DNA from: an uncultured Parafilimonas sp.
GTDB taxonomy: Bacteria; Bacteroidota; Bacteroidia; Chitinophagales; Chitinophagaceae
DNA length: 33,064 nt
Direction: 5' to 3'
NCBI GenBank assembly: GCA_903882935.1
Contig: CAIRZB010000075.1
Coordinates: 1-33,064 of the forward strand
Shown here: in pieces, positions 1 to 8,865 of the stretch
Numbering within the stretch: the first letter of the stretch is position 1
Layout of the letters: every line of letters starts with the position of its first letter
Notes under the pieces: model-generated
Told to the model about the DNA's origin: nothing
The model's input: the letters and a program-made list of their open reading frames with translations, nothing else
Database searches by the model: none
Translations under genes and position numbers: made by a program

Positions 1-123
1 CACCGCTCATTTATCAGTTTCATCGTTAATATGATTGCCGGGCTTGTGGCCTACAACTTCCTCCCTAAAAAACCGGCCATCAGCTATCAAAAAGACTATT
101 CTATCCAATTACATGCATTTTGA
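1..123 (+). pseudogene. 3' end of a probable IS982-family transposase (runs off left edge)
   Basis: The first 40 codons of the window, ending in TGA at 121-123, form an open frame cut by the window edge. The residues include HRSFISF, then N-MIAGLVAY and FLPKKPAI. That arrangement (HRS, then Asn, then AY followed by a KKP motif) resembles the C-terminus of Bacteroidota DDE transposases of the IS982 type; this is recalled similarity, not a search result. The frame overlaps the last 28 bases of the convergent permease gene. IS982-type elements usually end in GGT (ACC in the other orientation), and an ACTCAGGT end lies at 132-139, 16 bases after the stop, a sensible position for the right terminus. 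Whether the element is complete cannot be told, because its left part lies outside the window. Confidence 0.5.
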
Positions 124-1409
124 TTAATCGAACTCAGGTTTATAGGTTTATCAAACAAGTATACCACCACCCCTACGGCTAAAATACCAATGCCAATCAG
201 GCTTTCCAACGGCCTGCTGATGAATGTAAATACCAAAACGGCCATGTTAAAGGTTAGGAATATTAGCTGCAATAGGGGTTTAAGGGGGCTTTTAAAAACG
301 CCCGGCTCGGGGTTTTTAATCACAAGGCTGGTTGCAACAGTAAGCATGGCCATTACTTGTAAAACAAAGCCAGCGTACAGCAATACTTGCTCAAACCTAC
401 CCGACAGCGCCAGGGCAATGCTTATGGCTACGTGCAGCCAAATAGCCGCAACAGGCAGCCCATGGCTGTTGTTTTGTGCCAGCGGTTGCCATAGTTTGTT
501 TTCCCTGGCCATTGCCCAAGTTACCCTTGGCCCAACCCATAAATAGCTGCTTATGGTAGCAATTAACTGTATGGCAATAAACGCACTAACCCATTTGCCG
601 CCTGTGCTGCCCAGCAGGTTGGTAAAGGCGGTAAAAGTAACTTCTTCCTTACCCTGCAATTCAGCACGGGTGCCATTTTTCATCAATACATATTGAAACA
701 ACACATATGCCAAAGCCACAAACAGCGTGCTGCCTATCAACGCCTTTGGTATATTTTTTTTTGGGTTGTCTATTTCATCTGCAACATAAGCGGCTGCGTT
801 CCAGCCGGTGTAGGCAAAGCTTACGTAAATCATAGAAACGGCGAAATTGCGGTTAAGCAAGTCGTTTGTAAACGGTGCGGCTACATTTATAGCATTGGTG
901 GGGCTACCTGGCAAGGCAAACCCAAGCACTATCAGCACCAGTATAAACAGCACTTTTACCAGCGTACTGCTGTTGTGAAAGCGGCTGCTGTGTTTAATGG
1001 TAAAACTATGCATAAGTCCTATTAGCACAATAATGCCAATGGCTAACCATTTATTGTCTTGCAGGCCGAACGGGGCCAGGTATTTTGTAATGGCCATTGC
1101 TGCAAGGGCCACTGGTGCTGAAAACCCCACGGTAAGCCCCGCCCATGCCGACAGGTAGCCCAGTATAGGATGGAATAAGCGGGAAAGGTAAATGTAATCG
1201 CCACCAGATTCCTTAAAATGGGTGCCTAATTCCGCATAAGCAAATGCCCCAAAAAGTGCTAACAGGCCACCTGCCACCCACAGCAGCAAAATAGACCAGG
1301 TGTTTTGAAGGGACGATAACTGAAAACCTACACTCGTAAAAACGCCTGTACCAATCATGTTTGCCACCACGATGGCCGATGCAGTATAAATGCTAATTTT
1401 CTTTTTCAA
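96..1409 (-). CDS. APC-superfamily amino-acid permease
   Basis: A 437-residue integral membrane protein of the amino acid-polyamine-organocation superfamily, expected to move amino acids across the inner membrane. The N-terminal helix carries the signature NMIGTGVF (residues 17-24), the unwound TM1 substrate site of this family. A conserved FAYTGWNAAAYVADEI stretch lies near residue 200 (TM6), and about 12 hydrophobic segments follow one another. The start is a TTG (1407-1409); no upstream ATG is in frame, and the next ATG (residue 17) would cut into TM1. The last 14 residues, NLSSINQNACNWIE, are hydrophilic. They are encoded by DNA that appears to belong to the adjacent insertion sequence, so the native C-terminus may have been replaced. 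Substrate cannot be predicted. Confidence 0.85.
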   Translation of the reverse strand: MKKKISIYTASAIVVANMIGTGVFTSVGFQLSSLQNTWSILLLWVAGGLLALFGAFAYAELGTHFKESGGDYIYLSRLFHPILGYLSAWAGLTVGFSAPVALAAMAITKYLAPFGLQDNKWLAIGIIVLIGLMHSFTIKHSSRFHNSSTLVKVLFILVLIVLGFALPGSPTNAINVAAPFTNDLLNRNFAVSMIYVSFAYTGWNAAAYVADEIDNPKKNIPKALIGSTLFVALAYVLFQYVLMKNGTRAELQGKEEVTFTAFTNLLGSTGGKWVSAFIAIQLIATISSYLWVGPRVTWAMARENKLWQPLAQNNSHGLPVAAIWLHVAISIALALSGRFEQVLLYAGFVLQVMAMLTVATSLVIKNPEPGVFKSPLKPLLQLIFLTFNMAVLVFTFISRPLESLIGIGILAVGVVVYLFDKPINLSSINQNACNWIE

Positions 1410-1562
1410 GCCCTATAATAGGATGGTTAATGTTTTAAAACGGTAAGTTATATATAAATCCCTATGCCGGGGATTAATTAGTGTATTTTCACCGCAGTAT
1501 CCAATGGTTAGTCTTAACAGCGTTTGCAATTGGGCATTGCGCAGTCCTATAAAAACAACTAC

Positions 1563-1958
1563 ATGGAGCAGAAAAAAATTCACCTGCGCGTCTCCGGAAG
1601 GCTTTCTGATAAAGAGTTAATGTCAAAATTCAGGTTGGTGCTGGACTACAGCCCGTCAAAGGCATGGGAGGTGGTATTGTTGTGCGATTTGTCGTTGTGT
1701 GACATTCCCCTGGGATATGGTTTCAACCGAATTGAAGACCTAGACGGGAAGGTGGTTTTTACTGGTCTTATTGTTTTGAAGAAAGTAACCCAGCAGTTTG
1801 TGCTGCCTTTTGATGCGCTGCCAAGAGGCTGGAAAACCATTTGTAAATTTGAATTTGCCGAACAATTTGTACCTGAAGTTATACGAAGCCTGCCTGCCGC
1901 CAGCTATTGGGTTAATGCGCAAGCCAGTTTGGTATTACAAGGCGATTTTTTGCAGTAG
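1563..1958 (+). CDS. hypothetical protein, 131 aa
   Basis: I do not recognise this protein. The frame is open from a TTG at 1524, but the ATG at 1563 (MEQKKIHLRVSG) is the more natural start, after the A-rich leader CTATAAAAACAACTAC. It has no signal peptide or membrane segment and reads as a soluble, mainly beta protein with alternating hydrophobic stretches (VVLLCDLSL, KVVFTGLIVLKKV) and a C-terminus rich in aromatic residues. It stands alone, divergent from the permease and convergent with the M13 peptidase, with a strong hairpin terminator directly behind it. Codon use looks like that of its neighbours, which supports a real gene. Confidence 0.6.
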   Translation: MEQKKIHLRVSGRLSDKELMSKFRLVLDYSPSKAWEVVLLCDLSLCDIPLGYGFNRIEDLDGKVVFTGLIVLKKVTQQFVLPFDALPRGWKTICKFEFAEQFVPEVIRSLPAASYWVNAQASLVLQGDFLQ

Positions 1959-1991
1959 ATATTGTGTTTTTTGCATTTAGGTCTCCCACAA

Positions 1992-2034
1992 AAAAACAAC
2001 CGCCGGGGTTTTAGGTAAACCGGCGGTTGTTTTT
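1992..2034. terminator. strong intrinsic terminator, usable in both directions
   Basis: A perfect 15-bp stem (1992-2006 paired with 2020-2034) with a 13-base loop, GC-rich inner part CAACCGCCGG, and A- and T-runs at its two ends. It lies between two converging genes, so both transcripts end in a U-tract. Confidence 0.85.
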
Positions 2035-2111
2035 GGCCCCCACGTTGGGCGATAGGTAAACGCCAAATGGCTCCCAGTGCTATTAGGCTTAGTAACTAGC
2101 ATTATTCAGCA

Positions 2112-4142
2112 TTACCAAATGCGTACCCGTGTACTATCGGCTTTGTACATTTTACTGCCTGGCTGCACATTAAAGGCTTGGTAAAAAGCATCCACATCGG
2201 TCACAGGGCCTATTACCCTGTATTTGGCGGGTGCATGCACATCGGTAAGTACTTGCCTCCGCAATGCCTCCGGTTGCGACTCATCCAGCCAGCTTAACGC
2301 ATAGCCAAGAAAATATCTTTTTGCAGGCGAAAGCCCCCCTATGGATTCATTTTTTTTATAGGCATCCGTAAGTGTAAAGGCATCCCACCCCAGCAATACA
2401 CCGCCTAAGTCAGCTATATTTTCACCCAAGCTTACATGCCCTTCCAAATGCAGGGTGTCAATGGGTACGTAGCTGCTAAACTGGTCGGCAAGCATGTTTG
2501 CTTTTTGCTGAAACTTTGCCGAGTCTTCTGGGCTCCACCAAGCTTTTAGGTTGCCTTTGGCATCATACTGCCTGCCTTGGTCATCAAAGCCATGGGTAAG
2601 TTCGTGGCCAATGGTGGATGCTGCGGCATAGCCGTACACCAACGCATCGTCCAGCTCCGCATCTTTGTAGCCAGGTACCGTAAACATGCCTGCGGGTAGC
2701 ACAATTTCGTTGTTGCTTGGGTTGTAGTAGGCGTTGTAGGTTTGGGGGTACATATCCCATTCGTCTTTGTCTACCGGTTTGCCCAGTTTGTTTATGTTGT
2801 AGTTGTGCCAAAAAATTTGCACATTTACCAAGTTCTGCAAATAACTTTCCCTGCCAATTTTTAGCGCTGAAAAATCTTTCCATTTGTCTGGGTACCCCAC
2901 TTTTTTGGTAACGGCCGCCAGTTTATCGTACGCTTTCTGTTTAGTGCTGTCGCTCATCCATGCCAGTTTTGCAATTCTTGCCTTAAGTGCTGCACGAATA
3001 TTTTCCACCAAATCCGAATATCTTTTTTTGGCAGTCGAGTCAAAGTATTCATTTACATACAAATGGCCCAGCAATTCGCCCATCGAACGTTCTTCCGACC
3101 CAATGGCCCGTTTCCAACGCGGCTGCCGTATTTTGGCGCCCGAAAGCAGGCGGCTAAAATTAAAGGCCTCAATACCAAACGTGTCGGGCAATGCCGCTGA
3201 GAAATCGCTCACCAGCCTGTAGCGCAGGTAATCTTTCCAAGTATCCAGCGGGGTGGTTTGTAACAACAGGCCGGCAGCCTTGTAATATTCGGGTTGCCCG
3301 ATGATTACCGAGTCAACATTCGCCCCAAGAATTGAGAAATAGTTCCTCCAGTTTATAACGCCGGAAATCTTTGACAATTCCGACACGGCAAATTTGTTGT
3401 AGTTGGCATAGGGGTCGCGTAACGCGGCGCGTGTGCGGTGTGCCTTTGCAAGTTGCGTTTCAAGTGCCAATATGTTTTTGGCTGCGTTGGCAGCTCTAAG
3501 CGTGTCGGCCCCGGCCAAAGCCAGTATTTTTGTTATGTGTTTAACATAGGCCGCCCTAATTTTTAGCGTTGAAGAGTCTGTTTTAAAATAGTATTCCCTT
3601 TCAGGCAGTCCTATGCCGGTTTGCCCCATTTGCAGGGCATACACTGTACTATTCTTGTCGTCTTGGCTAACGTACACTCCAATGGGGCCGCCAACGCCAA
3701 TTACGTCAAATTCTGCAAAAGCAGTTTGCAGGCTTTTGGCATCTTTAATGTTGTTAATTTTATCCAAGTATGGTTGCAGCGGCTTAATGCCGTCCTGCTC
3801 AATTTTGGTTGAGTCCATGGCTACCGTCCAAAAGGTACCTATTTTTTGTTGGTCGGTGCCGTCCGGGGCATTTGCTTTAACTGCGTTTTCGGCAATTTCA
3901 CGTAATCTTTTCCGGTTTTCTTCCACCACCAAGCCGCCAATACCCCAACTGCTTTGGTCTGCGGGTATCGGGTTTTTCTTTATCCAGCCGCCGTTGGCAT
4001 AGGCAAAAAAATCATCGCCAGGGTTAATGCTGGTATCTAAGTTAGCAGCCAGTATATCTTGTTTTTCTGCTATTGTGCCACCGTTATTACCACAAGCGGC
4101 TGCCAGTAGTACAACGGATGCAGTAAGTAATCGCTTAAACAT
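2112..4142 (-). CDS. pepO: M13-family zinc metallopeptidase, lipoprotein (PepO/neprilysin-like)
   Basis: A secreted endopeptidase of the neprilysin family (676 aa, normal family length) that cleaves peptides in the periplasm or at the cell surface. The N-terminus MFKRLLTASVVLLAAACGNN is a lipoprotein signal with lipobox LAAAC, predicting lipid attachment at Cys18. Zinc ligands are His513 and His517 in HELTHGFDD and Glu574 in ENIADLGG; Glu514 is the catalytic base and Asp578 the supporting Asp. The substrate-binding NAYYNPSNNEIVLPAGMF motif sits upstream, and the protein ends in the family-typical Trp. The frame also has a TTG one codon earlier, but the ATG at 4142 is the better start. It is monocistronic and divergent from the histidine kinase. 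Confidence 0.95.
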   Translation of the reverse strand: MFKRLLTASVVLLAAACGNNGGTIAEKQDILAANLDTSINPGDDFFAYANGGWIKKNPIPADQSSWGIGGLVVEENRKRLREIAENAVKANAPDGTDQQKIGTFWTVAMDSTKIEQDGIKPLQPYLDKINNIKDAKSLQTAFAEFDVIGVGGPIGVYVSQDDKNSTVYALQMGQTGIGLPEREYYFKTDSSTLKIRAAYVKHITKILALAGADTLRAANAAKNILALETQLAKAHRTRAALRDPYANYNKFAVSELSKISGVINWRNYFSILGANVDSVIIGQPEYYKAAGLLLQTTPLDTWKDYLRYRLVSDFSAALPDTFGIEAFNFSRLLSGAKIRQPRWKRAIGSEERSMGELLGHLYVNEYFDSTAKKRYSDLVENIRAALKARIAKLAWMSDSTKQKAYDKLAAVTKKVGYPDKWKDFSALKIGRESYLQNLVNVQIFWHNYNINKLGKPVDKDEWDMYPQTYNAYYNPSNNEIVLPAGMFTVPGYKDAELDDALVYGYAAASTIGHELTHGFDDQGRQYDAKGNLKAWWSPEDSAKFQQKANMLADQFSSYVPIDTLHLEGHVSLGENIADLGGVLLGWDAFTLTDAYKKNESIGGLSPAKRYFLGYALSWLDESQPEALRRQVLTDVHAPAKYRVIGPVTDVDAFYQAFNVQPGSKMYKADSTRVRIW

Positions 4143-4306
4143 CAATTAAGTTTTGCGGCAATATAGGCTGTTTTTTTATGCACTGGCGCGTATTTACACA
4201 AGTGGTTAGCACCAAGGTAATTAAAACACCCTTATAATAAACAAAGCCGTTATGCCGATAACCAAATAATAACTAACATTGGTGATTGTTTTAATTTGTT
4301 TTTCTC

Positions 4307-7300
4307 ATGCAAAAAGGGTTGACATCAAGACTTTATTGGGGGTTTTCGGCAGCGGCGTTGTTGGTAATTGCCGTTGGGGTAACCTCATACCAAACGGTTC
4401 GGCGGCAAGCTTCTTTTCAGGAGCGGGTAAACCGGTCGTACCAAATTACCGACCAGGTTAAATCGTTGGATTTAACATTGATTGAGCTGCGGGGGGCAAG
4501 AAGAGCCTACCGGCTAACCGGAATGGACAGTTTTTTACTGGTGTATAAAACAAAGGCCCCGTCAATTTTTGGAGCCGTTAACAACATAAAGGCCTTAGTG
4601 CACGATAACCCATTGCAGGTTGTGCGGCTAGACAGCCTGGCCGATGCCTTTAGGGATATTATTGGCTTTTGGGATTTTACGAAAACCGACACTTCGGTTA
4701 CTAGTGCCTACAAAAGGCAAATTACGTTGGAAGAAGAGCGCCATATTGTTTTGATAAGCAATATGATTGGCCAAATAGCCGGGGAGGAGCAGCACCTGTT
4801 GCAAATTAGGGAGGCCGATGACAAAACGGCCAACAGCCAGGCGGCGGCAGTATTGGGCGGGGGCATTTTGTTAATATTGGTGATTGTGTTTGTGCTTATT
4901 TATTTTATACTGCACGAATTTAAAAACCGGGGCATGGCCGAAGCCAAATTGCAAAAAAGCCTAAACGAAATTAATGGCTTGGTAGAAGAGGCTGACAAGC
5001 GAAACTGGCAGCTAACCGGCATAACCAAAATAACAGACGGCATGCACGCCGCCTATAGCCTTTCGGGCTTGATTAACAATATTTTAAAAAACCTGGCGGA
5101 ATACATGGGCTTACCCGCCGCAGTGTTTTACCTGTTTGACGAAGACAAGCAGCTATTGCAGGTTAAAGCGAGTGCCGGAGCGCATATTAAGGACGACTTG
5201 GCTTTTAAACCCACCCAAATGCCGGGGGGGCTGCCTGGCATGAAAGAGGTAAAAATTATTAAGCAAGTTCCAGAAGGCTTTTGGGATATCCGGTCTGCAT
5301 TGGGTAACGCTTCGCCGGTTGAAATTGCATTGGTTGGCCTGTACATAGGCCGGGAGCTGAAGGGTGTGGTTGAACTTGCGTCGTTCACTGCGTTTTCACG
5401 CGAGCAGGTTGATTTGTTGCGTTCGGTTACCGACAACATGGCTGTTTCGCTCCATGCTGCCCAAACAAGGGAGCGGGTAATACATCTTTTGGAGCAAGTA
5501 CAGGAACAAAAAGAAATACTAGAGAACCAGCAGGAGGAACTTCGCCTGAGCAATGAAGAGCTTACACACCAGGCAGAAACCTTGCAGGCTTCCGAAGAAG
5601 AGCTTAAGGTACAGGAAGAAGAACTGAGGCACATAAACACAGAGCTGGAAGAAAAGAATGTTGCCGTGGAAATAGCCCGTCAGGCCCTGCAGGAAAAGGC
5701 TAAAGAGCTGGATGCGGTAAGCAGGTACAAATCAGAATTTTTGGCCAATATGTCCCATGAACTTAGAACCCCGCTAAACAGTATTCTAATTCTGGCAAAA
5801 TTATTGGCTGACAATAAGCAACAAAATCTTACGATTAAGCAGGCCGAATATGCGGGTATCATACATAAATCGGGGAACGAGCTGCTAAACCTGATAAACG
5901 ACATACTAGACCTGTCAAAAATTGAAGCGGGTAAAACGGAGTTGCACCCAGAGCATGTAAGTGCAGAAAGCATTGCAGAGGATGTTACGCCCCAATGTAG
6001 GGTTGTTGCCGATGAAAAGAATGTGCATTTTGTAACCAGTATTGAGGATGGCCTCCCTGAATATGTAATAACAGATAAACTTAAGTTGGAGCAGGTAATA
6101 AAAAACCTATTATCTAACGCCTTTAAATTTACGCCAGCGTCCGGCACAGTTACCTTGCGCTTTTCTAGCGGTGCCGCCATGGAGGCACAGGCAGGCGGCC
6201 AAGCCAGGTTTGCCATGGCAATCTCGGTAACCGACACGGGCATTGGGATTTCCCCAGAAAAGCAGCGCCTTATTTTTGAAGCATTCCAGCAGGCCGACGG
6301 CTCCACCAGCAGAAAATACGGCGGAACCGGTCTGGGCCTTTCAATCAGCAGAGAGCTTGTACGTTTGCTGGGCGGTGAAATTCGCCTTACAAGCCGGGTT
6401 GGTGCCGGTAGTACCTTCACCATTTGCCTACCCAGCCAATTGCCGCTTGGCCCAGGAGAAAAGCAAAAGGATGCCTCGTTTTCACCAGTATTAAAAACCG
6501 TTCCGGAAGAACAGGTAGTAGATGACCGGGACAATATTTTGGCCGATGACAAAGTAATGCTAATTGTAGAGGATGACGCAAAATTTGCGTTGATATTGCG
6601 CGATTTTGCACGCGCCCGCCACTACAAAACAGTGATTGCCCAAAGCGGCGACGAAGGCTTGATGTATGCCAGCAAATATGTGCCAACCGCTATTATATTA
6701 GACATTCAACTGCCCGTGCTTGACGGTTGGGGAGTATTAAAAGCACTGAAAAGAAACAGCAAGCTTAAGCACATACCGGTGCACATTATTTCGGTGTTGG
6801 ACGGCCCTGGTGAATTGGCCGAGGGCGCATTGGCGTACCTGAAAAAACCAGTTGACCATCAAACATTGGAAAAAGCATTTGACAATATTGGCAATTACCT
6901 GGCGTTGAACATTAAGAAAGTGCTTGTGCTTTCGTGTGGCGAATTAAATAAGGATGATTTGCAGCATTTGTTTAACACAAATAAGATAGGGGCCCAAAGC
7001 CGGGCGGCCCAAACCGTTGAAGAGGCTGTTGGAGCCTTAAAAAGCGAACACTTCGAATGTGTTATTGTTGACATTGGCGACAATATTGGCCAAGGAATTG
7101 CCCAGCTTGCAAGCCTTAACGAAAGCAGTGTATTGGAGAATACGCCATTGATTATTTATTTAGACAAAGACATTTCCCAAGAGGATGAATGGCGGCTAAA
7201 AAAATTCTCGGGGGTTGTAATCAGGCATTCTGACCATGCGCAAGAAAGGTTGATTGACGAACTTGAATTGTTTTTGTATAAACTACAAAAAGGGCTAAAA

Positions 7301-7717
7301 GAGCCGGCAGGCTCAAACACACCATTAGTGGCAGACGACCTGCTGGCAGGCAAAAAGGTGCTGATTGTAGACGACGATATGCGAAATGTATTTGCACTTA
7401 CGGTGGCACTGGAGGAAAACAAGATGAGGGTTTGCACGGCAAACGATGGCAGGGAGGCCTTAGATGTATTGGCAAAAAACAAAGACACCGCAGTTGTGCT
7501 GATGGATATAATGATGCCCGACATGGATGGGTACGAAGCCATAAGGCAAATTAGGGGAAAAATGAACCTTGAAAAGTTACCTATCATAGCGCTTACGGCA
7601 AAAGCCATGCAAGGCGACCATGAAAAAAGTATTGAAGCTGGTGCTAACGACTACATTGCAAAGCCGGTTGATATTAACAAAGTGCTGTCTGTAATGCGCG
7701 TGTGGCTGGCTTTGTAA
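4307..7717 (+). CDS. hybrid sensor histidine kinase, CHASE3-GAF-HisKA-HATPase-REC-REC*-REC
   Basis: A 1136-residue inner-membrane kinase. Order: TM1 (about 11-28); a periplasmic CHASE3-like helical sensor with the ErG/RgyL-like motif RGARRAYRLTGMDSFL (62-77); TM2 (about 179-202); a GAF domain (about 245-390); a long Glu/Gln-rich coiled coil (about 391-470); HisKA with phospho-acceptor His484 in NMSHELRTPLN; HATPase_c with NLLSNAFKF, DTGIGI and GGTGLGLSIS; then three receiver modules. REC1 (phospho-site Asp799) and REC3 (Asp1067, with DDD and KPVD) look complete. The middle one (about 866-990, Asp922) has lost the N-terminal acidic pair and the conserved Lys, so it is probably a pseudoreceiver. 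The cheR gene follows after a single base, so the two are surely cotranscribed. The CHASE3 ligand is unknown. Confidence 0.93.
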   Translation: MQKGLTSRLYWGFSAAALLVIAVGVTSYQTVRRQASFQERVNRSYQITDQVKSLDLTLIELRGARRAYRLTGMDSFLLVYKTKAPSIFGAVNNIKALVHDNPLQVVRLDSLADAFRDIIGFWDFTKTDTSVTSAYKRQITLEEERHIVLISNMIGQIAGEEQHLLQIREADDKTANSQAAAVLGGGILLILVIVFVLIYFILHEFKNRGMAEAKLQKSLNEINGLVEEADKRNWQLTGITKITDGMHAAYSLSGLINNILKNLAEYMGLPAAVFYLFDEDKQLLQVKASAGAHIKDDLAFKPTQMPGGLPGMKEVKIIKQVPEGFWDIRSALGNASPVEIALVGLYIGRELKGVVELASFTAFSREQVDLLRSVTDNMAVSLHAAQTRERVIHLLEQVQEQKEILENQQEELRLSNEELTHQAETLQASEEELKVQEEELRHINTELEEKNVAVEIARQALQEKAKELDAVSRYKSEFLANMSHELRTPLNSILILAKLLADNKQQNLTIKQAEYAGIIHKSGNELLNLINDILDLSKIEAGKTELHPEHVSAESIAEDVTPQCRVVADEKNVHFVTSIEDGLPEYVITDKLKLEQVIKNLLSNAFKFTPASGTVTLRFSSGAAMEAQAGGQARFAMAISVTDTGIGISPEKQRLIFEAFQQADGSTSRKYGGTGLGLSISRELVRLLGGEIRLTSRVGAGSTFTICLPSQLPLGPGEKQKDASFSPVLKTVPEEQVVDDRDNILADDKVMLIVEDDAKFALILRDFARARHYKTVIAQSGDEGLMYASKYVPTAIILDIQLPVLDGWGVLKALKRNSKLKHIPVHIISVLDGPGELAEGALAYLKKPVDHQTLEKAFDNIGNYLALNIKKVLVLSCGELNKDDLQHLFNTNKIGAQSRAAQTVEEAVGALKSEHFECVIVDIGDNIGQGIAQLASLNESSVLENTPLIIYLDKDISQEDEWRLKKFSGVVIRHSDHAQERLIDELELFLYKLQKGLKEPAGSNTPLVADDLLAGKKVLIVDDDMRNVFALTVALEENKMRVCTANDGREALDVLAKNKDTAVVLMDIMMPDMDGYEAIRQIRGKMNLEKLPIIALTAKAMQGDHEKSIEAGANDYIAKPVDINKVLSVMRVWLAL

Positions 7718-7718
7718 A

Positions 7719-8543
7719 ATGACTATGCAGGAACTGACCGATACCGACATTGGAGATATAATTACACTGCTCAGGCAGTGCTATGGGTACGACTTTACCG
7801 ACTACTCCATGGCGTCCTTTAAGCGAAGGCTGCAACGGGTAATGGACAATAACCGTATTAAAAATGCCGAAAGCCTGCACCAGTTGATATTGAACGACAA
7901 ATTGTTTAGCGCAACGTTGCTGGAAAATATGACGGTTAATGTAACAGAAATGTTTCGTGACCCAAATTTTTACAGGCAATTGGTTGAAAAGGTGGTGCCG
8001 GTGCTTGCATCGTACCCAATTATACAAATATGGCATGCTGGGTGCTCAACAGGAGAGGAGGTATTTTCACTGGCCATATTGTTGCAAGAGGCAGGGCTGC
8101 TGACAAGGTGCCGTATATATGCAACAGATATAAACCCCAATAACGTTGAAAAAGCACGCCAAGGAATAATGGATGTAAGACTTATGAAAAGCTATACCCA
8201 AAATTATATGGCAGCAGGGGGCAAAAGTGATTTTTCGGCCTACTATACCGCCAGGTACGAGCATGCCATAATACGAAAAGACCTGCGGGAAAAAATTCTG
8301 TTTGTGCAACACAACCTTGTAAGTGATGGGGTTTTTAATGAATTTCAACTCATTTGCTGCCGAAACGTGCTTATATATTTTAACAGGTTGTTGCAAAGCC
8401 GTGTGTTAGGCTTGTTTTACAACAGCCTTGCCCCATTGGGCTATTTGGCTTTAGGTACCAAGGAATCGTTGTTGTTCAGTAATGTAAAAGATCGTTTTGA
8501 AACCCTTGACGGGGTAGCAAAAATTTTTCGTAAAAAGGATTGA
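7719..8543 (+). CDS. cheR: CheR-type protein-glutamate O-methyltransferase
   Basis: A 274-residue SAM-dependent methyltransferase of the CheR family, which methyl-esterifies glutamates in helical coiled-coil receptors. The N-terminal all-alpha domain (about 1-75) is followed by NVTEMFRD (74-81; usually NxTxFFRD), the SAM loop HAGCSTGEE (106-114), ATDIN (135-139) and CRNVLIYF (214-221), so the catalytic domain looks intact. The ATG lies one base after the kinase stop codon, indicating translational coupling. No cheB, cheW, cheA or MCP gene is present nearby, so the substrate is probably not a chemoreceptor of this locus. A role in modifying the partner kinase is an inference. Confidence 0.92.
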   Translation: MTMQELTDTDIGDIITLLRQCYGYDFTDYSMASFKRRLQRVMDNNRIKNAESLHQLILNDKLFSATLLENMTVNVTEMFRDPNFYRQLVEKVVPVLASYPIIQIWHAGCSTGEEVFSLAILLQEAGLLTRCRIYATDINPNNVEKARQGIMDVRLMKSYTQNYMAAGGKSDFSAYYTARYEHAIIRKDLREKILFVQHNLVSDGVFNEFQLICCRNVLIYFNRLLQSRVLGLFYNSLAPLGYLALGTKESLLFSNVKDRFETLDGVAKIFRKKD

Positions 8544-8813
8544 TGCTTTTAGCTGCCATACATTAGGAGAAGGGCCGCCACGGGTTTAACTGGCTGGCTT
8601 TGCCCCACCGTTACTGCACATTGGCGGAGGCAAAAAAAACATTTAGTGCGTATAAACAATAACCAATTAACGCGGCCTGCTACTTGGCTCTTCATGTACA
8701 CGCATTTATAGCGAATTGCTGGGTGTTGCGCCGCCACAGCCCCTTCTTTTTTTAGTAGTGCCAAATCGGCTGACGGAAAACAAAAGGTGCGCTAATTTAT
8801 ACGATAGGCCAAA
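8544..8813. other. non-coding gap where a cheB gene might be expected
   Basis: No convincing reading frame, repeat or clear terminator was seen. In related loci a CheB methylesterase often follows CheR; here neither CheB motifs nor a recognisable remnant could be read on either strand. The 71-codon minus-strand frame in this stretch is Cys-rich, unlike any family I know, and is probably chance. Confidence 0.4.
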
Positions 8814-8843
8814 TTTTGCGGTATGTTAAAATGCTTACATTTA
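8814..8843 (+). promoter_or_regulatory. Bacteroidota-type promoter for the REC-histidine kinase gene
   Basis: TTTTG at 8814-8818 (-33 box) and TACATTTA at 8836-8843 (-7 box, consensus TAnnTTTG) are separated by 17 bases. Transcription would begin about 15 bases before the ATG at 8866. This gives the downstream kinase its own promoter, separate from the kinase-CheR unit. Confidence 0.5.
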
Positions 8844-8865
8844 CACAATAACAAAGTTGCAGGTT

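Noticed and set aside
5680-6552. Long minus-strand frame (290 codons) inside the kinase gene
   Set aside because: It is the antisense shadow of a strongly coding gene, with Ser/Leu-rich nonsense composition.
8549-8764. Minus-strand 71-codon ORF after cheR
   Set aside because: Unusual Cys-rich composition, no motif, no promoter or ribosome site, and no CheB similarity.
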